A DNA stretch of 64,000 nt from Amblyomma americanum (lineage: Eukaryota > Arthropoda > Arachnida > Ixodida > Ixodidae), in assembly GCF_052857255.1 (NCBI RefSeq), contig NC_135500.1:50556272-50620271 (forward strand), written 5' to 3'. Both the position numbers and the translations under genes were made by a program. Shown here in pieces: positions 34,726-46,836 of this stretch. The notes below the pieces were generated by a model. It had not been told where the DNA came from, did no database searches, and saw only the letters and a list, made by a program, of their open reading frames with translations. Within the stretch, counting starts at the first letter, position 1. Each line of letters starts with the position of its first letter.

Positions 34726-35903
34726 GATAATGGCTGACAACAAGGAAGACCTGCAGAAGTTGTTAGACATATGCAGTACAGAGGGAGATAGATTAGGCTT
34801 CAAGTATAGTAAGGAAAAATCTGCAGTCATGACATTTAATGAAGAGGGCGGCGAGCATAGAATACAGGAGTTCGTGCTAAAGGTAGTGAATGAGTACAAG
34901 TATCTTGGGGTGTGGATAAATAACAGTGTTGAGTATCTGACAGAGCATGAAAAATATGTAATGAATAAAGCTAGTAGGAATGCAGCTGTCATGAAAAATA
35001 GGGCACTGTGGAATTACAATAGGTATGAGGTGGTAAGAGTGATCTGGAAAGGGGTGATGGTCCCTAGCCTGACCTTCGGGAATGCGGTCCTGTGTATGAG
35101 GCCAGATGTTCAAGCAAGGCTGGAAATAAGGCAACGGGGAGTAGGGAGGTTAGCTTTGGGAGCACATGGCAATACACCAAATCAGGGGGTACAGGGTGAT
35201 ATGGGATGGGCGTCTTTCGAGAGCAGAGAGGCTAGCAGTAAGATAGCATTTGAGGAACGATTGAGAAGGATGGAGGAAAAGCGGTGGGCTAGGAAAGTTT
35301 TCAGATACCTGTATATAAAGAATGTTGACACGAAATGGAGAAAGCGAACTAGAAAATTGACAAGCAAATATCTGGACAGCAGTAAGGGGGCAAATCAGCA
35401 ATTATCGGTTAAGAAAAAGGTTAAAGGAACAGAGAGAGCTTTGTGGAAAACAGGGATGCTGACGAAATCGGCACTAGAAACATACCGGACCTTTAAACAG
35501 GAAATTGTCAAAGAAAATATCTATGATAATTGTAGGGGAAGTTCTTTGTTGTTTGAGGCCAGGACTGGAGTTTTGCGGACTAAGTAGTATAGAGTCAGGT
35601 ACCAGGAGATAGACACTTTGTGCACTGCGTGCGGAGAGGAGGAAACAGCTGAACACTTGATACTTTTCTGTAAAGGGCTTCACCCTACAGTGGAAGGCAG
35701 CGGGGCTGACTTACCCAAGGCATTGGGGTTTAGGGATAGTGAACGGGAAGTGGATTTTAAGAGGTTAGAAGTAACCAAGCGGAGATTATCCGATTGGTGG
35801 CTAAAAGCAAGACAGGAGTAAAATTTCACAAGACATGGCTAGGTGGCTTGAGCCACCGCCCGATGTAAAGGGTTCAGCCGTATCCATCCATCCATCCATC
35901 CTA
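34726..35903 (+). mobile_element. LINE 3' end, LINE-D copy 2, with CATC tail
   Basis: Plus-strand copy of the same LINE family as 32414-33680, starting just after the YADD motif (MADNKEDLQKLLDICSTEGD) and ending with CCGTATCCATCCATCC (35877-35903). It is truncated within a few codons of the catalytic site. With copy 1 it forms an inverted pair around the Ruka SINE. Confidence 0.8.
34730..35821 (+). pseudogene. LINE-D copy 2 RT C-terminal coding remnant
   Basis: One frame from 34730 to TAA 35819-35821, with a single in-frame TAG at 35585-35587 (after ARTGVLRTK). The last part holds the terminal knuckle (CTACGEEETAEHLILFC). Very similar to copy 1. Confidence 0.75.
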
Positions 35904-37825
35904 CTGCTGACACTACGTTCTTCCCAATGCTTTCACAAGCCATGGCAACCGCTGTTGATCGGTGTTTTAGTGGACTAGTAATTTTAGTCGACATCTTCCG
36001 CACTCGTCACTGAGTGGCCGACGTCGCGAGGCAAGTGTTTTGTGAGCCGTTCTGTAGCACGTGCTTTGCGCCATGTTTCGGCATAGTCTGCGCATGTTTT
36101 ATCCGGGATTGTGACTGGCTGTACTACATGTCGCACGTAGAGCGGTGCCCCACTCGTAGTTTTCCGCCGTCGGAGGGCTCAGCCCTTACGCGCCGTGCGA
36201 TCGGTTAGCCGACCTGAGGAAAGACGCTCGCTGCTTTGGCAGCAGGCGCTGCACTATGGATCCTGCATTGTGCACTTCAAAGTGGGGTTGGCCTGGTGTC
36301 TTTTTGTGCTGGGAACCGTTCTGTGAACTGTAAGCGGAATTGCTGAATACCGTGGTGCATAGCTCTTGGACATTGTTGTTGCTGTGTTGCCTAAACTACA
36401 AAGCATTGGGAAAAGGCAGTGTTTGCTCTCGCATAACTAGGAGCTATGTCCCCAAAACTGTTTGATCAGAAAAATGTCTTGTGAGCAGGCAGTAGGTCGT
36501 GCTAATGGTTCGACAGGAAATTGACTGGCTAGTCACAAACTGTCATGTGCAGACGGCAGCTTTATAGATACAGCCAGCCTCAAATTGGCTGATGCTTAAC
36601 ATAACGTGGTGCTGCATGGTTTTGCTGCTGCTGCTTTTCGACCTATGGAAGCGCCATATTTTGAGTTGTGTCAACTTTTATTAATCTTTTGTGGGGCTGT
36701 TGGCACATAATGACAAGGACAACCAAAGCGAAGGAGACTGGGACGCAGCGCTGCGAACAGCCTACTTCACCTTTTTGTTCTGCTACTGTCGCCTTTTCAT
36801 TTGTGTTTGTGAGTGGTACTGCAGTGACATTGAAAAATGTTGCATAAGAAGTAAATATTGTGAAGTTAGAAACATACTTTCAGTGTTTTACATTCGCACT
36901 GACTGCATCTGTAATGACGCAGTTGTGGACCTGTTGCATCATTTCTGCACCTTGCACCCATGACATTGTTGCTGTTGTTGATATTGTTCTCATCTTTGTT
37001 TGTGGTGTACTGCTCTCATTGTGCATATTTATTTTATGTCTGCTCTACAGAAGTCAAGAAAAAACAGTGTGGTGATGACCTTGTCTTATGTGCATTGTTT
37101 TGTGGTGACTGAATACATTCGTTATTTTATAATGATCCACTCTACGCTCTTTGTTATGATTTAAATGCTGAGGCTCTTATAGGTTCTGAAGAATGTTCCC
37201 GTGTGCTTTAGCTCGTTGCATCTATTATTTGAGCTTGCTATGTACGGTTGTTTCTAGTTCTCCAGAAAGCAAAAATTTATTGATGAGTAATGGGTGATCT
37301 GATTCTACCAAAGGGAGCTGGTTACTCCAATATATAGTGGCTAGTGAAACAGTAAAACATTTTGTTGCTGTAGTTCCCCAGAAATATTGCACTGTAACCA
37401 CACCCTCCACAACTCTTTGATTGAATTCTGTTGATCCAGAGCCGTGGTGCTTATTACCGTGTTAGCATTAGAAGGATGTGTGCAAGAGGAAACGGCGGCC
37501 GCCATCACACGTAATGTGTCGCATGATGCAGTCCAAACGTCATCACTACTATTGGTTGCAAGAGGTTGCTTGGGAAGAGCAACCAAGCCGGGGCAGGGGT
37601 GCATTGCTTAATCTGTACCACTGCGCTCGGTGTGGAATGATCATTCTCAGTGGTCTATGAATGTAAAGTTCCGGAGATATGGCCATTAGCTGCAACCGAG
37701 TCTGCAGCAACAGACTGCGCTAATGTATGCAAGCTATTCACTGAGGATTGTGTGAAATTTTTTTCAGCTGTGTCATTGTGGAGCCTGGATTGAATGAACT
37801 GTTCACTGAATTGAAATGACAGCAG
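35904..37825. other. No gene recognised (1.9 kb)
   Basis: AT-rich sequence with only short chance frames. No repeat family or RNA gene identified. Confidence 0.4.
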
Positions 37826-37988
37826 GATGGCAGCCCCCACAGACTGGAAGACCATCCCGGCGTATGCAGCCCACCTGGCTACCCTTCTCCCACTGAGGCC
37901 CCTCGCTGCAAGGCTGATCAAGGAGCTGCGCTCGCTTCGCTCACCGCTCACCAGGACTCGCATCTGTCTGCCGCTTCACTGCACTGCC
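37826..37988 (+). CDS. Candidate host coding exon, function unknown
   Basis: A 163-bp GC-rich stretch bounded by an acceptor-like CAG (37823-37825) and a strong donor GTAAGA (37989-37994). The frame starts at ATG 37827 (MAAPTDWKTIPAYAAHLATL) and stays open through the donor, with an amphipathic Leu/Arg-rich segment (LLPLRPLAARLIKELRSLR). I recognise no family. The contrast in composition with the AT-rich flanks and the good donor support an exon. A chance open frame remains possible. Confidence 0.35.
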
Positions 37989-38865
37989 GTAAGACACTGT
38001 TGTGATATTTTTTCTCCAGAGACTCCAAAAATAGTGATTGATTTTTTTTTTTAAATTTGGCCCCTGTTCTAGCTCTTTATCAGATGCAAGCTGTGCGTGT
38101 GTCTCGCATGCATATGACTGGTACAATTGCACTCGGAATTGCGCCACTTTGATAAAAACGCAACTTCTTGAGACATACTGCACAAACCACAGTGAAGAGA
38201 CGACAATTGCGCCACTTTGCACTGGAACGGCCAGAACGACTTCCGCATCTGTGCTCCAGCAGCGGTCGCGAACAGAGCGATCATTCGTTTTTCGAAAAGA
38301 AAATGCAGCCGTTCATATTCCGCGCGGTGGACGCCTTCCACGCAGTTTCTAATAATTTTCGTGCTCTTTTAGGCATTTCCAGCAAGTGGTAGCGCGCGTG
38401 CGGCCACTCCCGAGTCCCGGTTGTCGTCGCTGCTGGCTCCAAGGAACTGAATGGGGTTGAGTGGGACGAGCAGCGTGGTCAAGCGCGCCGCTTTTCACGC
38501 ACATAACATTGAAAGGGAGGCTGAGGGCATTGCGAGCAAATTCGATATTAATGGGGCGCTGAGCCATGCTGACTCTCAGGGCATGGCGGATTTAGAATAA
38601 AGATAGATTGGAACAGTTTTAGGTTTACAAGCCCGTGGCTGATTGTGGCTCTCTGGGTCAGCGGTGACTCTGATTATGTTACCGCCTCGATCGGACGGTG
38701 CATTTCGTAGCATTTTCGCCCGTGATGAGTGTCGGTGCGGCGATGTATAGTTCGATTTGAAACATTTGAAAATTTCAGGTTAATTGTTGAAGCCTGTATA
38801 CTTTTTTACGACTGTTACCACTGTTAAAAAACGTGCAATGCCTGTTACAAAGATTTTCATTCATT
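37989..38865. other. No gene recognised
   Basis: About 880 bp between the candidate exon and the gypsy-2 5' LTR, without a recognisable gene or repeat. Confidence 0.4.
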
Positions 38866-39038
38866 TGTAGTGTGGTAATCTTCATCGATATAACCACTGA
38901 CATGCGTCGCGTGCTGCCGCTCTCAAGGACGAAGAAGTTGTTCGCTGCCTTGCTCTTTCGCCACGCCTGACGCTTCGCTGCGAGTCTCCCCTGAGCGGCT
39001 GGAATCATCTGGGTTCACCGAATAAACACACCCCTACA
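38866..39038 (+). repeat. gypsy-2 5' LTR
   Basis: 173 bp, TGTAGTGTGG to CACCCCTACA, with an AATAAA near 39021. No difference from the 3' LTR was found on reading both through. Confidence 0.95.
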
Positions 39039-39114
39039 ATTGGTGCAGGTGCTGCTGGGTACGTTCCCGTCCACCCTGGAACTAAGAAGCCGCACGTTAC
39101 CCTCTGCTTCCAGC

Positions 39115-40398
39115 ATGCCGGATGACACTGCCACGACATCGTCGCCCCTCCCAACCACCGTGCTGTGTTCTGGAGCTCTACGGCAGCGTGATCCGTGCTT
39201 CTTCAGTGGCACAGCCGACCAGGACGTCGACGATTGGTTGGCGGCATATGAGCGCGTCAGTAGCTACAACAGATGGGACGACGCTATCAAGCTAAGCAAT
39301 GTAATCTTTTATCTGACTGACGTGGCGAACCTCTGGTTTCGCAACCATGAGGCAGACCTGCCATCTTGGTCTGCATTTAAAAAGAATTTTGCAGAAGTGT
39401 TCGGCCGCCCTGCAGTTCGCAAGCTCCGGGCAGAACAACGCTTGCGTGAGCGCACTCAGCAAGTCGATGAGTCGTTCACTAGTTATATAGAGGACATCGT
39501 GGACCTATGCAAGCGTGTCGATCCGCTAATGACTGAAGCGGATAAGATCGAGAACATCATGAAAGGCATCTCTGACGACGCGTGCCAAATGCTCTGGGTA
39601 AAAAATCCTGCCACGGTGAGTGACGTGATCAAGCTTTGCCAGAGCTACGACGTGCTTCGTAAGAAGCGCGCTTCTACCCGGCGGTCCGGTGTTAGAGACG
39701 ACGCCATCTCTACACTTGCGCTGGGCGGTTCTACCCCATCAGAGGACAGCCCTTTACTTCAGCAAATCAAAGCCTTCGTTCGAGAAGAGGTCGCCCGCCA
39801 GCTATCGCTGGTCCCTCAGTTACAGGATAGTGGCCGCCTTGTTCCTGACATGGCTCCGTCTTTGGCCCCTACCATACGGCGTGCCGTTCAAGATCACATC
39901 GCTGACGTTCTTCCTCCCAGCTCCATGCTCCCGCCCAGCCCTGTGCTGCCGCCCAGCCCCGTGCCAGCGCAAGTAACGGCACCACTGACTTACGCCCAAG
40001 TTGCGGCCAGGCCGCTCATGCCATCAGCATCTCTTTCCTACCAGGCCGCTCCTTCCAACCTTCCTTCGCCTTTGCCTGGGTCTGCATTCCATGTCCCTAT
40101 TCCAAGGGTACGCCAACGCCCTACGAACCCTTGGCGTACCGCGGACAACCGACCAATCTGCTACTCTTGCGGGCTGCCGGGCCATGTCGCACGCCTTTGC
40201 CGCCAACGCCTTCCACCTTCTCGACCTGAACTATGGAACTACTCCTACAATACAGACCAGCCCTCGCCGAGAAATCCGCCCAGTTCCGAATTTGTATCTC
40301 GTGACAATCAAACGTACACAGCTCGCCGATCACCTTCCCCTCGTCGCCGTTCCCCGTCCCCACTCCGACGTTCTACCGGCACCGTTGAGGGAAACTAA
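39115..40398 (+). CDS. gag: gypsy-2 Gag polyprotein, intact
   Basis: I choose ATG 39115 ([10 protein letters not shown]); the frame is also open upstream to 39040. The capsid-like region ([52 protein letters not shown]) resembles the retrotransposon gag family, followed by a Pro-rich linker with repeated PPSP. A classic CCHC knuckle [14 protein letters not shown] and an Arg-Ser-Pro-rich tail ([16 protein letters not shown]) come next. It ends GAG GGA AAC TAA, placing the stop immediately after the frameshift heptamer. Gag builds the particle and packages RNA. No lesion seen. Confidence 0.9.
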   Translation: MPDDTATTSSPLPTTVLCSGALRQRDPCFFSGTADQDVDDWLAAYERVSSYNRWDDAIKLSNVIFYLTDVANLWFRNHEADLPSWSAFKKNFAEVFGRPAVRKLRAEQRLRERTQQVDESFTSYIEDIVDLCKRVDPLMTEADKIENIMKGISDDACQMLWVKNPATVSDVIKLCQSYDVLRKKRASTRRSGVRDDAISTLALGGSTPSEDSPLLQQIKAFVREEVARQLSLVPQLQDSGRLVPDMAPSLAPTIRRAVQDHIADVLPPSSMLPPSPVLPPSPVPAQVTAPLTYAQVAARPLMPSASLSYQAAPSNLPSPLPGSAFHVPIPRVRQRPTNPWRTADNRPICYSCGLPGHVARLCRQRLPPSRPELWNYSYNTDQPSPRNPPSSEFVSRDNQTYTARRSPSPRRRSPSPLRRSTGTVEGN

Positions 40399-40427
40399 CA
40401 GTCGCAGTTCCCGGGGCAAGAACTGCG
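40389..40427 (+). promoter_or_regulatory. gypsy-2 programmed -1 ribosomal frameshift signal
   Basis: Heptamer GGGAAAC at 40389-40395 sits in the gag frame as G GGA AAC, directly before the gag TAA (40396-40398). After a 7-base spacer there is a perfect 8-bp hairpin, CGCAGTTC (40403-40410) with GAACTGCG (40420-40427), around a 9-base loop. The pol frame has a TGA at 40386-40388 and is open from the heptamer onward, so -1 slippage exactly here joins Gag to Pol. Confidence 0.85.
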
Positions 40428-43400
40428 CTTGGTTCGAACTCTTCAAGTCCTCGGTGTTCTCCCACTAACGTAATTCAAGTGTTTGTCGACGGCGTCGCAG
40501 TACTCGCTCTAGTCGACACGGGCGCTGCCGTATCAGTCATCAGTGAAGCTCTTTGCCGTCGTCTTCGTAAGGTGACCACCGCACTTTCCGACTTTTCGCT
40601 TCGCACCGCCTCATCACAGCGCATTCATCCCTCAGCGGCGTGCACGGCCCGTGTTCTCATCGAAGACGTCTTATACACCATCGAGTTTATTGTACTGTCT
40701 CGCTGCTCACACGACATCATCCTGGGCTACGATTTCCTTTCCACTCATCATGCCGTTATTGACTGCGCCCGCGCGGAAGTTTCCTTTTTACCTCTTTGTG
40801 ATACCGTCTTGTGTGACGTCCCTACCCGGCCTGCAAAACTCCTCGTCGCCAGTGACACAGACATTCCTCCATTTTCTGCTGCCCTCGTTCCACTCTCCTG
40901 TGAAAGCGTTATTAGTTCGACTGTCTTCTTCACACCTTCCGACGCCGCTTCACGCCATCCCTGCCTCCTGCTTCCATTTGCGGTCCTCAAGATCGAAGAT
41001 GGCCTTAGTGCAATGTACGTCTCAAATCCATTTTCGTGCCCGTCCGTCCTGCTACGCGGCGAGTGTCTCGGTCGTATTGAAGAACTTGATCCCGCGCTTG
41101 TAAATACTCTTCCTGCAACGCCTACTTCATTAGACGTTAATGTGCTCAGCTCTTGCGATACAGCGACCGCTTCGACACCACCCGATGTTCTTCAACAAGC
41201 TATTGACGCAGATCTCCCACCCGCACAACGCGATCAACTCGCTGCTCTTCTACAGAACTTCACTTCTGCCTTCGACCTTCCTCACACTGCTCTGGGTCGC
41301 ACGTCTGTCGTTACGCACGCAATCGACACTGGTACAAACGCACCTTTACGACAGCGTCCTTATCGCGTGTCGGCCTCTGAGCGCCAAGTCATTGCTGACA
41401 ACGTGGACGACATGCTTCGCCGGGGCGTCATACAGCCATCTAACAGTCCATGGGCTTCTCCGGTTGTTTTGGTCACCAAGAAAGATGGTTCCATCCGGTT
41501 TTGCGTCGATTACCGTAGGCTTAACAAAATCACGCGCAAAGATGTCTATCCTTTGCCGCGAATCGACGACGCCTTGGACTGTTTACAGGGAGCCGAGTAT
41601 TTCTCCTCTTTGGATTTGCGCTCCGGCTACTGGCAGGTACCGATGGCTGATAATGACCGCTCGAAAACTGCCTTTATAACACCGGATGGATTATACGAGT
41701 TCAACGTTATGCCCTTTGGCCTCTGCAATGCCCCGGCTACTTTCGAGCGCCTGATGGACACTGTTCTTCGTGGACTCAAGTGGCAGACCTGTCTTTGTTA
41801 TCTGGACGACATCGTAGTTTTTTCTGCCGACTTTTCTTCTCACCTTCTCCGCCTAAAGGATGTCCTCACGTGTCTCGCCGGCGCTGGGCTTCAGTTGAAT
41901 TTGAAGAAGTGCCACTTTGCCGCTCGAAAACTCACAATTTTAGGCCACGTAGTTTCTAAGGACGGCATTCTTCCCGACCCCACCAAACTTCGCGCAGTTG
42001 CAGAGTTCCCGAAGCCAACCTCCCTGAAGCAGCTTCGGAGCTTTATCGGCCTCTGCTCCTACTTTCGACGTTTCATCTTGAACTTCGCCTCTATCATCGC
42101 TCCTCTGACCCAGCTCCTTGCCGGCAGCTCCGACCTTTCCGCCTGGACTCCAGCCTGCGATAAAGCCTTTGACACTTTACGCCGCCTTTTGGTTTCGCCG
42201 CCCATTCTACGCCACTTTGATCCGGCTGCGCCTACGGAGATCCACACTGATGCCAGCGGTATTGGGCTTGGTGCCGTCCTTACCCAACGTAAGCCTGGTT
42301 ACAGCGAGTATGTTGTGGCATACGCCAGCCGAACATTGACAAAGGCAGAATCTAATTATTCAGTCACAGAAAGGGAATGTTTGGCCATTATTTGGGCTAT
42401 CGGAAAATTTCGTCCTTATGTGTATGGTCGACCGTTTTACGTTGTGACCGATCACCACGCTTTGTGCTGGCTTGCCTCTCTGAAAGACCCATCCGGTCGC
42501 CTTGCTCGCTGGGCTCTTCGTCTCCAGGAGTTTGACATTCATGTCATTTATCGATCAGGACTGAAGCATACGGACGCGGATGCTCTTTCCCGCTCGCCAT
42601 TGCCTAGAGATAATTCGTCTGACCACGTCTGTGCCTACGATATGTCGACTCTTACAACTATCGACATGGCTACCGAGCAGCGGAATGACCCCTGGATCAA
42701 TGCACTTTTGAATTTTCTCTCAAGTCCTACTCCCGGTCATTCCTCCAAAGCGCTCGTCCGCCAAGCACACCACTTCTCCATTCGTGACGGTCTTCTCTAT
42801 CGCCGCAATTATTTGCTTGATGGACGGAAGTGGCTTCTAGTCATCCCGCGTCATCTCCGCGCCGACATTTGTGCTGCGTACCATGGTGACCCACAATGTG
42901 CTCACGGTGGCGTATTGAAAACCTACACACGCCTACGTCTGCGATTTTACTGGCGTGGAATGTACCGCTTCGTAAGACATTTCGTGCGCGCTTGCGAATC
43001 TTGTCAACGCCGAAAAACTCCTCAGAAGTCCTCTGTTTCGTTGCAGCCGTTACCCTGCCCTGCTCGTCCGTTTGACCGCGTTGGCATAGATCTCTATGGC
43101 CCTCTTCCGACTACTCCTGCTGGAAACCGGTGGATTATTGTGGCAGTAGACCATCTGACTCGCTACACTGAAACATCACCGTTACCCTCTGCCTCTGCAA
43201 GAGACGTTGCTTTGTTCATTCTCAACAACTTGATTCTTCGCCACGGGACTCCGAAGGAACTGCTCAGTGACCGCGGACGCGTTTTCTTGTGCGACGCTCT
43301 CGAGGCCCTACTGAAAGAATGTCGCATCATTCATCGCACCGCTACTTCTTACCACCCTCAGACGAATGGCCTGACAGAACGCTTCAACCGTACTCTGAGT

Positions 43401-43478
43401 GACATGCTGGCCATGTACGTCAACGACGCTCATTCCAACTGGGACCACGTTCTTCCCTTCGTAACCTACGCGTACAAC
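40389..43478 (+). pseudogene. pol: gypsy-2 Pol, main part, interrupted by a P-type element
   Basis: Domains in order: aspartic protease ([14 protein letters not shown] near 40500); RT with [11 protein letters not shown] and catalytic [10 protein letters not shown] (near 41800); RNase H ([24 protein letters not shown], then HTDADALSR); integrase HHCC (near 42890-43015, ending CESCQRRK); and integrase core with all three acidic residues ([32 protein letters not shown]). Reading stops at TYAYN because the P-type element entered after 43478. The rest of Pol resumes in frame at 47620. No other lesion is visible. Confidence 0.9.
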
Positions 43479-44175
43479 CAACACCCTCTCAATGCTAAGG
43501 CCTCTCCACCGGCCGCGTGACGTCACGCCAAGGGACCGTGCAGGCCCCGCGCTCCGCGATTTCAGCGCGCCGCGCCCGTCTGCACTATTCGGGTACTGCC
43601 GTACGTAGCTGCCTTATAAGTGATTCCTTCATTTTCATTTTTGTCGTTGCTGCAGAAAAGAAATTCGCTAGTTTGTGCGCGCCTTAGGCTATCATTTTAT
43701 CTGCTTTATATATTTTTTTTATTGCAGAACACCTTATTGTCAAGAAAGTTCGAGCTGCTAATACAGTTTTTTGTAATAAACAATTTAGCATACGGCCGCC
43801 AATTTCGCATTATTGGTCATTATAATAAAAAATTGATTAGTTAATTTCAATTAATCATCTAATTATTAGGTTCTATCACGTACATGATGTCTGCCGTGCG
43901 GTAAAATCCATCCGCACAGACCGCACATGCGTATATCTAGTTGTTAAAGTAGAAGTTCGTGAACATTGAAAAAAAAAACACCGTCTACTGCGCATTGTGT
44001 TAGTTTTATTCTGTATTGTGTTTTGCTTAAAGCTTTCACACACAGCAATAATGACACTCACAATAATGTTGCGCTGTTGAGTATTTGTACAGCTAATCTG
44101 ACCCTTACAATAAAAAACGACGAGACACCAGCAATGAAGTGTGCGCAAAGCATTTTTATTGCTTGGGAATAAAAC

Positions 44176-46836
44176 TTACTTCTTCTTAAGCGTTGCTGCT
44201 TTCCGGGCTGCGGCCTTCTGCTGCGCATTGTCTTGTATGGCATCATTTCTTAGTTTGCAAAAGTTGTTTAGAACAACGTTGGTTGCAACGCGTACTACCA
44301 AGCGCAGGAGAGTTTGTGCAGTGTGGCCATTTTCACATGTCTCAATGTCGTGTTCGTCCAGGAGGGAAATCGTCTGTGAAATCACGACACCACGTTGATT
44401 TCTACAGGAGAGAAAATCTTCCGCGGTTGCTCCAAAAGACAACTTCTCTGCAACTAGTTTAGTCATCAGTACCATGTGAACTGTGCATGGCTGGGGAAAC
44501 TTCAGCCCTCCTCTCGACAGGTTAGCTATCATGGCAGTATTTTCCGCTTCGATCTCTCGATTTTCAATCACCAATGTGCTGAAGCAAGCAGAACATGAAA
44601 GCTTCTTTAAAGCAGCATGAGCAGCGTATCCTGCAATGTAGACAATAGCATCCATGTCAGAGTGGGCGTGTGTAATATCGTCGTCGCTGACAGCCACAGA
44701 AAAGTTGCATGGGACAAGATCCTCACTTACGTCTTCAAACTCTGTTTCCTCGCGTGGAAATGTCAAAAGTTTTTGAAGACGAAGCTTCTTCTCACATTCG
44801 TAGAGCTGACGCACGGAAATGTGGTACTGTGATCCTGCCAGCTGGCGGTAACGGCCGAACCGGTCTTCTAGCGCATCCGTCTGAAATTTGCCCAGCAGTA
44901 CGTACTTGAAGTGAAGTTCTTCTAAGCAGTAGCGCGAGAGTTCTACCAGAGAATAGCATGTCAGTCGCAAAGCACTGTGAGTCTCTTTCGTCAGCGAGCC
45001 ACTGGTGATGTTTATTCTTGCCCAAGCGTCCAACCAGTCCACAACGCCGCTCAGGAAAGCTAACTGTGTGTCATCAACAGACCTTACAGGGTCTTGCATG
45101 CTGTCCCTTAGCCTCTGGCCTTTGCAAGGGGTCTTAACATTGACTATTTGCCACCATGTGAGGATAACGTCAATGAAAAGAGCAGTCGACTCAGCTTGAG
45201 GAATCTTGAACGCGGAACCATGTGTCCTGAGGGCATTTGAAACAAACTGATTAATGACGTCGAGAGCGAGCTTTACATTTTGCCGCTCCATTGAGGTTGG
45301 ATTCACGGCTTTTGCGTTCAGTCTGTAAGCAGCCTTCACAAGCGACGTCTTCTCTGAAGAATAAAGCTGCCGCACAGCTGCGAAAGAAGCAGCTTTCATA
45401 CGAGGAGGCCCTTCGGGCATTGCTCCACTCAAGTCCATTTCAGGGAAATAGAGGCATGTTCCAGGGTTTTTCTGGTTAATCCAATTGTTCCTAATGCACT
45501 TCAAGAGATGCACAGGATCGACCACGTAGAAAAGAGGGCGAGCGTTATCGGCTGGATGGGGATAGACAATGCTCACCTGAGGACTTGTAGCAAATAACGA
45601 CATCATCTTGCGGTTCAGAGCATTGTTGTCCGTTATCACAGCGATAATTTTGAGCCCCATTTTCTCAACATTAATGATTATGTTCTTAGCATGCTCGTGC
45701 AAAATTTCTGCGCTCAGTTTGCTCACAGGTAATATGTGAATGACGTCCTTGTTTGCAGAAAGGAGTGATTGTACCATGAACACATGGGCTGTTGTTGCTG
45801 GTTCCGTTGAATGAACCGACGATCCTACTATTGTGCCCCCTTTGTAGTCGAAGTATGGTTTTATGTGGATCTCATCGATCATCAGGGTCACTGTCTTCTC
45901 GTGGTCTTTCATTGATTTGACTCGTTCTCGGATGTAGGAGAGACAGTGCGGTTGATTTTGCTCCACAAGAGGGTCAGCTTTGTAATTTGAGCAAACACGG
46001 CGCAGTGTGGAAGGATGGGGCAGAATGATTCTTGATGCAGCTCTTGTGAAGTGATATGCGTGAGGAGAAATTGAATTCAAAATACTGGCGAATACCAGCA
46101 GCTCTGCGCTATACACATGCTGTTTCGCGAGGAGAAGCTCTATCTGCTCAACCAGAAATTTCAGCAAAGAAGACTGTTCTTTCGTCGTATCACTGTCCTC
46201 AATGAGGTCTGCAAGCAGTGAACCGACAAACTGCAATACTTTAGTATGTTTCGACTCTTTCGTCACCTCAGGTATATTATGCAAGCCTATCTCGAGTTCT
46301 TCTAGCAGCAAGGACAGGCTGGAGGTGTCGCATACTTGAGCTGGCAGAATCCTGCCTGAAGGAAGCGACAGAAGCTTCACTCCATTCAAGAAAACAGAAA
46401 GTGACAGATCAGGGAGAACTACCAAGGCGCATTTCACATTAGGTGAAGGATCATTCTCGATGAGAAGGAACCTAACGCACTGCTCATCGACAGAAACGGT
46501 CCAGAATTTCGTGTTGCAGATTCCAGGCAACTTAGATTTGAACTCCTCGTAAGATGAAACTTTGTTTCTTTTCTGTTCAAGCTCATTAGACTGAAGTGAC
46601 TTCCTCATAGCCTCCTGCAAAGCAGCGTTTTCCCTTCTTGCTTTTTTCGTCTCTGGCGATTCACTCCGTCCAGGCGTTGAGGACAAGTATTTTGGGCAGT
46701 TTGGAAAAACAGAAGGCGCAGCATCAATCTTCAACTGTAGCCTGTCACGCTTCACCTCTATTATTTTCCCTGTCAGTTCATCTTGGTGTGACAACGTCGT
46801 AATGAAGTCGCCTGCGTGGAAGTGCAGTTCACACAC
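44176..46836 (-). CDS. P-type transposase exon 2 (THAP end, RNase H-like catalytic domain)
   Basis: Starts after a pyrimidine-rich acceptor (TTCTCGTGCAG) at 46836 in phase 0. VCELHFHAGDF supplies Cys52 and His55 of the THAP finger, and AAPSVFPNCP is the family's AVPxxF-like motif. Total protein is 936 residues. Candidate catalytic acids, by position and context in the P/THAP9 family, are Asp371 (MIDEIHIK), Asp453 (ITDNNALN) and Glu707 (ALEDRFGRYRQLAG). The motif DPVHLLKCIRNNW, typical of the GTP-binding/insertion region, lies between Asp453 and Glu707. It ends in a Lys-rich tail at TAA 44176-44178, with AATAAA about 16 bases beyond. I see no stop or frameshift, so the gene looks intact. A basic, Gln/Glu-rich coiled segment (residues about 110-140) follows the finger, a usual place for dimerisation. 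Confidence 0.9.
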   Translation of the reverse strand: MCELHFHAGDFITTLSHQDELTGKIIEVKRDRLQLKIDAAPSVFPNCPKYLSSTPGRSESPETKKARRENAALQEAMRKSLQSNELEQKRNKVSSYEEFKSKLPGICNTKFWTVSVDEQCVRFLLIENDPSPNVKCALVVLPDLSLSVFLNGVKLLSLPSGRILPAQVCDTSSLSLLLEELEIGLHNIPEVTKESKHTKVLQFVGSLLADLIEDSDTTKEQSSLLKFLVEQIELLLAKQHVYSAELLVFASILNSISPHAYHFTRAASRIILPHPSTLRRVCSNYKADPLVEQNQPHCLSYIRERVKSMKDHEKTVTLMIDEIHIKPYFDYKGGTIVGSSVHSTEPATTAHVFMVQSLLSANKDVIHILPVSKLSAEILHEHAKNIIINVEKMGLKIIAVITDNNALNRKMMSLFATSPQVSIVYPHPADNARPLFYVVDPVHLLKCIRNNWINQKNPGTCLYFPEMDLSGAMPEGPPRMKAASFAAVRQLYSSEKTSLVKAAYRLNAKAVNPTSMERQNVKLALDVINQFVSNALRTHGSAFKIPQAESTALFIDVILTWWQIVNVKTPCKGQRLRDSMQDPVRSVDDTQLAFLSGVVDWLDAWARINITSGSLTKETHSALRLTCYSLVELSRYCLEELHFKYVLLGKFQTDALEDRFGRYRQLAGSQYHISVRQLYECEKKLRLQKLLTFPREETEFEDVSEDLVPCNFSVAVSDDDITHAHSDMDAIVYIAGYAAHAALKKLSCSACFSTLVIENREIEAENTAMIANLSRGGLKFPQPCTVHMVLMTKLVAEKLSFGATAEDFLSCRNQRGVVISQTISLLDEHDIETCENGHTAQTLLRLVVRVATNVVLNNFCKLRNDAIQDNAQQKAAARKAATLKKK

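Noticed and set aside
45005..45479. Plus-strand open frames inside the P-type element
   Set aside because: They are shadows of the minus-strand transposase exon, which has clear domain motifs.
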